Positions 58,722 through 64,000 of a stretch of DNA of 64,000 nt are shown piece by piece. This DNA is from an uncultured Eubacteriales bacterium. Lineage in GTDB: Bacteria; Bacillota; Clostridia; Oscillospirales; Acutalibacteraceae. A program made the translations under genes and the position numbers. A model generated the notes under the pieces. The model saw only the letters and a list, made by a program, of their open reading frames with translations. It did not search any database and was not told where the DNA came from. Location of the stretch: assembly GCA_934454845.1 (NCBI GenBank), contig CAKSGV010000001.1:1-64000 (forward strand), given 5' to 3'. Positions within the stretch are counted from its first letter, which is position 1; each line of letters starts with the position of its first letter.

Positions 58722-59003
58722 TCAGATGTTGCTCTTTAAGATATCAACAAATCTTCCCGGTGCAACAAATATAAGGAGAATTGCTATAACGAGTGCGTAA
58801 AGACCGGTAGTTTCTGCGATAGCGCAACCCATTATCATAGTTGTGGTTACACTGCCCTTGCATTCCGGCTGACGACCGATAGCCTCACAGGCTTTTGCAA
58901 CTGCGTTTCCTTCTCCGATACCGGGGCCTATACCTGCGATCATAGCACAGCCGGCGCCGAGCGCGCATCCGCCTAAAATAATTCCTATTGCGAGTTCTAA
59001 CAT
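58722..59003 (-). CDS. atpE: ATP synthase F0 c subunit with two-carboxylate ion site
   Basis: A 93-residue hairpin of two membrane helices. Helix 2 has the ion-binding GCAIAETTGLYALV (Glu64, Thr65, Thr66, Tyr69) and helix 1 has GIGPGIGEGNA with Glu31 in place of the usual Gln. Glu64-Thr-Thr-Gly-Leu-Tyr resembles sodium-type c subunits (ES/ETTG-Y), and two carboxylates together match the motif described for the sodium-driven Fusobacterium nucleatum c-ring. I infer sodium coupling. The polar loop is GRQPECKG. Confidence 0.93.
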   Translation of the reverse strand: MLELAIGIILGGCALGAGCAMIAGIGPGIGEGNAVAKACEAIGRQPECKGSVTTTMIMGCAIAETTGLYALVIAILLIFVAPGRFVDILKSNI

Positions 59004-59902
59004 TTGATTTTCCTCCGTTTTTTATTTTCTTTTTTTTGTTTTTTTAATTCATAATCCTCAGCAGGGAATCCGCCGGAGATATAGAGCATTGTAAGCATTG
59101 CAAAAATAAATGCCTGCAGGCAGCCGCTGAAAACATCGAAATAAACCGAAAGCACAGCGGGAATACCTATCTGTAATATCGGGAAAGAAGTGAGCCACCC
59201 GAATATCAGGTTTGAAAGTCCCGAAAGCCCTGCCGCAACAAGCGCTGAGATAACAGAGCCCGATAATACGTTTCCGTAATGACGGAAAGTCATAGAAACA
59301 GGCGAGGCAAACTCACCTATCACGTTAAAAGGGGCAAAGAGCGGGAAAGGCTCAAAAAATCCTTTAATATAATAAAGCAGTCCGCATTTTAATTTATAAT
59401 GCGTTATAAGGAAAAATACTAAAATTGCCCACCCTGCAACAATGTTCATATCCGATGTCGGCGGATAAAGGCCTAAAAGGGATAAAAGACTTGAAAATAC
59501 TGACAGCGCCATAATAGCCGCTACAAACGGGGCAAAGCCCTTAAAATAATCTCCCATATTTTCATTGACTAAACCTTTAGTCTTTTCAACTATCCACTCC
59601 GCCGCAAGCTGTCTTTTAAGACCGCCTTTAGCGCTTATTCCGTGAGTGATATAAAGGCATAGTCCTAAAATCGATATCATCACAAGCCAGGAATTTATCT
59701 GCGAGGCTGTGATCCAAAGATCCTGCAGAGGCATTTTTATGCAAAAATATTTCTGCGCGCCCGTTATCTGAATTCCCTCGGATTTCGGAGTTGTAAGCAC
59801 TTTAAGCATTATACCGCCCAAAAGCGGCGCTAAGGTTATAAAAAGATAAAAAATATCGGTTAGCTTAAACCTCCGGCTTTGACTCTGCGTCAAGACTTTC
59901 AT
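58997..59902 (-). CDS. atpB: ATP synthase F0 a subunit
   Basis: A 301-residue membrane protein with about six helices. The essential Arg is in TFRHYGNVLSGSVI. It forms the ion half-channels next to the c-ring. The start is uncertain: ATG 59902 has its ribosome site overlapping it, TTG 59893 is better spaced. The N-terminal overlap with atpI means coupled translation. The stop overlaps the atpE start region. Confidence 0.93.
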   Translation of the reverse strand: MKVLTQSQSRRFKLTDIFYLFITLAPLLGGIMLKVLTTPKSEGIQITGAQKYFCIKMPLQDLWITASQINSWLVMISILGLCLYITHGISAKGGLKRQLAAEWIVEKTKGLVNENMGDYFKGFAPFVAAIMALSVFSSLLSLLGLYPPTSDMNIVAGWAILVFFLITHYKLKCGLLYYIKGFFEPFPLFAPFNVIGEFASPVSMTFRHYGNVLSGSVISALVAAGLSGLSNLIFGWLTSFPILQIGIPAVLSVYFDVFSGCLQAFIFAMLTMLYISGGFPAEDYELKKQKKENKKRRKIKC

Positions 59903-60299
59903 CTCCTTTTTTTAAAAGCGGTCTGAAAGTAATCGCTATTCTCGGGAAAAACAGCGGAACTATCAGAGTTACAAGATTAAAATATTCTTTGAATAAAACG
60001 CAAACAGCAATTATTAAAAACATTGCCGCGTTTCTTAAAGTCTGTGAAAATTTAATTCTCGTTTTTGCGGTCTTTTCATCCGTTCCGACGGCTTTTTGAA
60101 CGGTCAGTCCCATAAGAAAGAAATTGAGCACCGCAGTCAAAGCCGAAACGAGATTTCCGGTTATATAAGTATAGGAATAAGAAAGCTTCGAAAGCGCGCA
60201 GACTATAAGGCACACTCCCTGCATAAATACGCTTAATATCACAGTAAACAAAAAGATATAAAGCGACTCATTTTTAACTGTTTTATCTATTTTCTGCAA
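59865..60299 (-). CDS. atpI: ATP synthase I-like protein
   Basis: A 144-residue membrane protein with four helices, first in the operon where atpI normally lies. Weakly conserved; family members help assemble the c-ring or carry magnesium or calcium. The start appears to be TTG at 60299 behind AAGGA. A good promoter lies at 60330-60358. Confidence 0.75.
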   Translation of the reverse strand: MQKIDKTVKNESLYIFLFTVILSVFMQGVCLIVCALSKLSYSYTYITGNLVSALTAVLNFFLMGLTVQKAVGTDEKTAKTRIKFSQTLRNAAMFLIIAVCVLFKEYFNLVTLIVPLFFPRIAITFRPLLKKGDESLDAESKPEV

Positions 60300-60329
60300 T
60301 ATCTATCATTCCTTAGTGCAATTTATTTT

Positions 60330-60358
60330 ATTATATAATAAATTGCCCGATTTTTCAA
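60330..60358 (-). promoter_or_regulatory. Sigma-A promoter of the ATP synthase operon
   Basis: Minus-strand TTGAAA (60353-60358), 17 bases, TATAAT (60330-60335). Confidence 0.75.
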
Positions 60359-60436
60359 GATTTTTAACTCTAAACTATTTAATATTTTACTTTATAAACT
60401 CAAATCCAAAAATGGGCAAAAATTTTCGAGTGTAAA

Positions 60437-60470
60437 AAATACAGACAAATGATATCCATTTGTCTGTATT
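60437..60470 (-). terminator. Terminator of the HtrA-like gene
   Basis: AATACAGACAAATG with CATTTGTCTGTATT arms form a 14-bp stem and carry T/A runs on both sides; on the minus strand it ends in TTTTTT. Confidence 0.8.
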
Positions 60471-60479
60471 TTAATGATT

Positions 60480-61757
60480 TTATTTGCTTGCGTCGGAGCC
60501 TACAGTAACTATTGCGGTGTGTGTTTTACCCGAGCGGTAATACTTGACTTTAACCTTTTCTCCGGCGTCGGTTTCTTTAATAAGATCGGTAAGCTGTGAA
60601 TACTCGGTTATTTTAGAGCCGTTAAACTCGGTGATAATATCACCTCGCTTGATTCCCGCTTTGTCCGCAGGTCCGTTTTCATCAACATTCGAAACAACCG
60701 CTCCCGAAGGATAACCGTAATAAGAAAGAACAGAAGAGGTGTACTTCGTGCTGATCGAAACACCTATATATGACTGTGCTGAATTTTCTTTTGAAATTAT
60801 CTTGTTGCATTTTTCCACAACATCGTTAACAGGAATGGCAAAGCCCATTCCCTCATATTCCTCCGAAACTATTTTAGAGGAATTTATTCCCACAAGTTGA
60901 CCTTTGATATTCAAAAGCGCTCCGCCGGAATTTCCGGGGTTTATTGCCGCGTCGGTCTGGATAAGAGAAACAGCCGAAGTGCTCGATACCTTTCTGTTAA
61001 GACCGCTTATAATGCCTGATGTTACGCTGCCCATAAATTCAAGTCCGCCGGGGTTCCCGACAGTTATAACAGTCTGCCCTACTTTAAGCGCGGAGGAATC
61101 GCCTATCTCAACGGCTGAAAGACCCGTCGCGTCTATCTTGATGACCGCAAGGTCATAAGAAATATTGTAACCTATAACGCTTGCAGTATAAGACTGTGAA
61201 TCAAGACTTCCGACATAGACTTCTATTTTACCCTTTGATTCAACGGCACTTTGAATAACGTGATAATTTGTTATAATGTAACCGTCGGAAGAATAAACAA
61301 CGCCGGAGCCCTCGCCGGTCGATTCGCTTTCTCCTCCGAAAAAACTCGAAACAGCTGTAGTGGTTCTTATTCCGACAACGCTGTTTTTAACCTTTTCGGC
61401 TACTGCCTGCTCAACTGTCTGCGCAGTTTCGTCAACATTAATATTGACATTCGAAACAGTTCCGCCCGATGGGGTGGTTACCTGCGAATTTTTCTTTCCT
61501 ATATTGCCTGTTGCAAATAAAGCCGCAAAGCAGCCGCCTGCGCCTATAGCCGCCGAAAGCACGGCTGTAACTATAATCAGCGCCGCTTTCTTTCCAGCTC
61601 CCGTCTTTTTGTTTTTAGGTTTGATCTCATAATTGATTTCTGAATTATTCTGATTTGAATATCCGCTGCTTCTCGGGTCAAAGCTTCCGTCAGAAGAAAA
61701 TTCAAACTTAGGAACTTCTTCGCCGAAAGTTTCGCGGTTAAGATCGTTGTTATCCAT
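60480..61757 (-). CDS. HtrA/DegP-like membrane-anchored serine protease
   Basis: A 425-residue S1C protease: cytoplasmic N-terminal tail, one membrane segment (about 58-82), trypsin-like domain with the catalytic triad in IITNYHVI (His), SYDLAVIKI (Asp) and NPGNSGGAL (Ser), then a PDZ domain (IGVSISTKYTSSVLSY and GPADKAGIKRGDIITEFNG). It degrades misfolded exported proteins. ATG 61757 is chosen with AAAGGATC upstream; the earlier ATG lies above the promoter. Confidence 0.92.
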   Translation of the reverse strand: MDNNDLNRETFGEEVPKFEFSSDGSFDPRSSGYSNQNNSEINYEIKPKNKKTGAGKKAALIIVTAVLSAAIGAGGCFAALFATGNIGKKNSQVTTPSGGTVSNVNINVDETAQTVEQAVAEKVKNSVVGIRTTTAVSSFFGGESESTGEGSGVVYSSDGYIITNYHVIQSAVESKGKIEVYVGSLDSQSYTASVIGYNISYDLAVIKIDATGLSAVEIGDSSALKVGQTVITVGNPGGLEFMGSVTSGIISGLNRKVSSTSAVSLIQTDAAINPGNSGGALLNIKGQLVGINSSKIVSEEYEGMGFAIPVNDVVEKCNKIISKENSAQSYIGVSISTKYTSSVLSYYGYPSGAVVSNVDENGPADKAGIKRGDIITEFNGSKITEYSQLTDLIKETDAGEKVKVKYYRSGKTHTAIVTVGSDASK

Positions 61758-61790
61758 ATATGATGATCCTTTCTTCTTAATCTGCTGTTT

Positions 61791-61820
61791 ATTATAACTG
61801 TTATTTATGTTATTTTTCAA
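61791..61820 (-). promoter_or_regulatory. Sigma-A promoter of the HtrA-like gene
   Basis: Minus-strand TTGAAA (61815-61820), 18 bases, TATAAT (61791-61796), about 35 bases upstream of the ATG. Confidence 0.6.
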
Positions 61821-61857
61821 GGATTTATGTGAATTATTTGTAAATAATAAATTTTGC

Positions 61858-61886
61858 TTTACAAATAAATAATCGTGTGCTATAAT
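61858..61886 (+). promoter_or_regulatory. rpsO promoter
   Basis: TTTACA (61858-61863), 17 bases, TATAAT (61881-61886). Confidence 0.75.
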
Positions 61887-61892
61887 ATACAA

Positions 61893-62004
61893 GCAGTTTT
61901 ATGCTTATACCGTATTCTTAGCTTAAGGCGTCTGCCGCACTGCGGAATCACCCGACCTTTTGCTCGGTTTTGCGGAGTAAATTTAAAAAGGAGTGAAATT
62001 TAAA
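61893..62004 (+). ncRNA. rpsO leader RNA, possible S15 autoregulatory structure
   Basis: A leader of about 110 bases precedes rpsO and contains nested GC-rich pairing, for example CCGACC/GCTCGG and TGCGGA/TTGCGGAG. S15 regulates its own mRNA in several bacteria through such leaders. The class cannot be assigned by eye. Confidence 0.35.
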
Positions 62005-62268
62005 ATGACAAATGAAGTAAAGCGTCAGGTTATAGCTGATTATGCTACTCATGAGGGAGATACAGGTTCTCCGGAAGTTCAGATTGCTCTTCTCACAACC
62101 CGTATTAATGAGCTCAATGAGCATTTGAGCGTTCATAAGAATGATCACCATTCCCGCCGCGGTCTTCTCAAAATGGTAGGTCACAGAAGAAACCTTCTTG
62201 CATACCTTCAGAAGAATGATATTGAAAGATACCGTGCTATCGTCAAAAAGCTCGGTCTTCGTAAGTAA
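62005..62268 (+). CDS. rpsO: 30S ribosomal protein S15
   Basis: An 87-residue S15 of normal length: EGDTGSPEVQIALLTTRI, LNEHLSVHKNDHHSRRGLLKMVGHRRNLLAYL (16S-rRNA-binding region, residues about 37-68). ATG 62005 is preferred over a GTG 12 bases earlier that overlaps the ribosome site. It is followed by a terminator and pnp, the classical rpsO-pnp order. Confidence 0.98.
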   Translation: MTNEVKRQVIADYATHEGDTGSPEVQIALLTTRINELNEHLSVHKNDHHSRRGLLKMVGHRRNLLAYLQKNDIERYRAIVKKLGLRK

Positions 62269-62281
62269 TCGCAAAATAAGC

Positions 62282-62306
62282 CAAACCGGACCTAAAAATC
62301 CGGTTT
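62282..62306 (+). terminator. Terminator between rpsO and pnp
   Basis: AAACCGGA and TCCGGTTT arms, followed by a T-rich tract. Confidence 0.75.
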
Positions 62307-62317
62307 GCTTTATTTTA

Positions 62318-62409
62318 TTTCGGAGGCTTTCAGCCTTTAGCGGTAAATCGAGGGCTTATTTAAAGAAATAAGCTTTGGATTTATTGCTAATGAAAGAAAA
62401 TCTCCGAAA
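62318..62409 (+). ncRNA. Structured pnp leader (predicted three-way junction)
   Basis: Four nested or adjacent stems can be read: TTTCGGAG/CTCCGAAA (outer, 62318-62325 with 62402-62409), GGC/GCC hairpin (62325-62335), AGCGGTAAATC/GATTTATTGCT (11 bp with two G-U pairs), and AGGGCTTATTT/AAATAAGCTTT (11 bp, loop AAAG). The outer stem ends about 11 bases before the pnp ribosome site. It may be the substrate of RNase III-type processing and PNPase autoregulation known in enterobacteria. Confidence 0.65.
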
Positions 62410-62433
62410 AAATTAAAAAAAGGAGATTTTTAA

Positions 62434-64000
62434 ATGTTTGAAAATTACAAGGTTTATGAAACGACCATTGCCGGCAGACCTTTCAAGCTTGAAACAGGTA
62501 AAATGGCAGGCCTTGCAAATGCTGCGTTTTTAGCGTCTTACGGCGAAACTAACGTGCTTTGCACCGTAACCGCGTCGGACAAGCCGCGCGAGGGTGTAGA
62601 TTTCTTCCCGCTTTCTGTTGACTACGAGGAGAAAATGTACTCCGTAGGCCGTTTCCCTGGCTCTTTCCAGCGCAGAGAGGGAAAAGCAAGCGAGAAAGCA
62701 ATTCTCGCTTCAAGATGTATCGACAGACCTATCCGCCCGCTTTTCCCTAAAGATATGCGGAACGATTGCTCCGTTGTTGCAACCGTTATGTCAGTCGATC
62801 CCGACTGCTCTCCCGAGATCACGGCAGCGATAGGCGTTTCAGCCGCTATCGCCGTTTCCGATATTCCGTGGGACGGTCCGATAGCAAGTACCTCCGTAGG
62901 ACTTGTTGACGGCGAGATAGTTATTAACCCCACTCTTGAGCAGAGAGAAAAAACCGATCTTAATCTTACGGTTTCTTCCACCGAAGACCTCGTTGCAATG
63001 ATCGAGGCAGGCGGTAACGAAATCCCCGAGGATCTTATGTATGACTGTATTATGGCAGGCCACGAAGTAAATAAAGAAATCGTTAAGTTTATCAACGGTA
63101 TCGTAGCTGAGATAGGCAAGGAAAAATTCACTTTCGAATCAAGCAATCCCGATCCCGAAATTATGGAAGAGATCGAGAATTTCTGCATTGAAGATGTTAA
63201 AAAAGCTCTTGATACAGACGATAAGAATATCCGCGACGCGGCACTTCTTCCTATTTATGACGCTGTTCACGAAAAATTCGATGAAAAATTCGAGGGCAAT
63301 GAAGCAAAAATAGACGAGATTATGTATCTTGTTCAGAAGCACGTTGTCCGCTCCTGGCTTAAAGACGAGCATAAGCGAGTAGACGGAAGAGGTATCGACG
63401 ATATCCGCCCGCTTGACGCCGAGATCGATCTTCTTTCCCGCGCCCATGGCTCGGGAATGTTCACCAGAGGTCAGACTCAGGTTTTATCCGTTGCAACTCT
63501 TGCTCCGATAAGCGAAGCTCAGAAGCTTGACGGTCTTGATGAAGACACTTCTAAAAGATATATTCACCACTATAACTTCCCCTCTTATTCAGTCGGCGAA
63601 ACCAAGCCTTCCAGAGGCCCCGGCAGAAGAGAAATAGGCCACGGCGCTTTAGCGGAACGAGCTCTTGTTCCGGTTATTCCGTCGGTTGACGAATTCCCGT
63701 ATGCTATCCGCGTCGTATCCGAAGTTCTTTCTTCTAACGGCTCCACTTCTCAGGGCTCTATCTGCGGATCCACTCTCGCTTTAATGGCGGCAGGCGTTCC
63801 GATAAAGGCTCCGGTTGCAGGTATTTCCTGCGGTCTTATCACAGGCGATAAGGGAGTTTACGGCGACTTTATGACAATGGTCGATATCCAGGGCCTTGAA
63901 GATTTCTACGGCGATATGGACTTTAAGGTTGCAGGTACAAAAAAAGGTATCACCGCTATTCAGATGGACTTAAAAGTACACGGACTTACCGGCGAAATTA
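62434..64000 (+). CDS. pnp: Polyribonucleotide nucleotidyltransferase, 5' part (runs off the window)
   Basis: The first 522 codons of PNPase. It phosphorolyses RNA from the 3' end. The first RNase PH domain (about 1-145) shows GRFPGSFQRREGKASEKAILASRCIDRPIRPLF split across residues 72-104, and the second (from about 310) shows RGQTQVLSVATL, FPSYSVGE and GRREIGHGALAERAL. KH and S1 domains would lie beyond position 64000. ATG 62434 follows AAAGGAG. Confidence 0.97.
   Translation, partial: MFENYKVYETTIAGRPFKLETGKMAGLANAAFLASYGETNVLCTVTASDKPREGVDFFPLSVDYEEKMYSVGRFPGSFQRREGKASEKAILASRCIDRPIRPLFPKDMRNDCSVVATVMSVDPDCSPEITAAIGVSAAIAVSDIPWDGPIASTSVGLVDGEIVINPTLEQREKTDLNLTVSSTEDLVAMIEAGGNEIPEDLMYDCIMAGHEVNKEIVKFINGIVAEIGKEKFTFESSNPDPEIMEEIENFCIEDVKKALDTDDKNIRDAALLPIYDAVHEKFDEKFEGNEAKIDEIMYLVQKHVVRSWLKDEHKRVDGRGIDDIRPLDAEIDLLSRAHGSGMFTRGQTQVLSVATLAPISEAQKLDGLDEDTSKRYIHHYNFPSYSVGETKPSRGPGRREIGHGALAERALVPVIPSVDEFPYAIRVVSEVLSSNGSTSQGSICGSTLALMAAGVPIKAPVAGISCGLITGDKGVYGDFMTMVDIQGLEDFYGDMDFKVAGTKKGITAIQMDLKVHGLTGEI

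Noticed and set aside
62622..63188. A leftward open frame of 188 codons inside pnp
   Set aside because: Antisense shadow of the conserved PNPase reading frame.
1..64000. CRISPR arrays, insertion sequences, transposases, integrases or rRNA genes
   Set aside because: No regularly spaced repeats, no DDE or serine/tyrosine recombinase motifs and no rRNA sequence were seen.

Overview
The window looks like a chromosomal segment of a spore-forming, low-to-moderate G+C Clostridia member, probably an anaerobic gut relative of the Oscillospirales/Ruminococcaceae. The evidence is a complete eight-gene spoIIIA operon, strong GGAGG ribosome sites, textbook sigma-A promoters, an AGCS sodium symporter under a glycine riboswitch, and an F-type ATP synthase whose c subunit carries a two-carboxylate ion site. 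Placement below class level is inference; there is no 16S gene here.

Layout. 0.1-5.1 kb (leftward): a GldFG-like ABC transporter operon with a DUF4340 protein. 5.4-6.5 kb: MgtC/SapB and Asp23 proteins. 6.6-11.2 kb (leftward): spoIIIAA-AH behind a sigma-E-like promoter. 11.3-13.0 kb: yebC and a probably leaderless dusB. 13.2-28.1 kb (rightward): polA, a polysaccharide deacetylase, a phosphatase-GNAT fusion, tsaD, a lipid kinase, mreBCD, PBP2, minD (no minC or minE), mgsA, hisS and aspS. 28.1-31.1 kb: glycine riboswitch plus symporter, galE, tRNA-Arg(CCG). 43.4-52.1 kb: membrane and ACT-domain proteins, PFL protein, the MetNIQ methionine transporter behind a cysteine-rich leader peptide and attenuator, AraC regulator with a permuted GH3 beta-glucosidase, tRNA-Gly(CCC). 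52.1-60.3 kb (leftward): MATE transporter and atpIBEFHAGDC. 60.5-64 kb: HtrA-like protease, rpsO, and the start of pnp.

The accessory part is 31.1-43.3 kb, just downstream of tRNA-Arg. It begins with a toxin-immunity cassette: a gp7/Mu-F-like minor-head domain plus a barnase-type RNase, followed by barstar, all between two nearly identical hairpins in direct orientation. The toxin gene is split by a one-base shift at a run of six C. Then comes an XRE repressor with two palindromic operators and three small zinc-ribbon or membrane proteins. Last is a leftward phage-head operon: small and large terminase, small membrane protein, scaffold, Ig-tailed capsid protein, portal, adaptor and a probable plug protein. 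It runs directly into a DigH/YngK-like lipoprotein glycoside hydrolase. I find no tail, integrase, replication or holin/endolysin genes.

The strongest lead: the phage-head operon and the barnase cassette start from promoters sharing an identical 17-base element (TGTCGGTGAATGTCGCA), each placed exactly 11 bases before its -10 box, 12 kb apart and in opposite orientation. This suggests co-regulation of a tailless capsid/packaging module with an RNase toxin bearing a minor-head domain, a candidate domesticated-capsid, satellite or GTA-like system. This is a hypothesis from sequence reading only.
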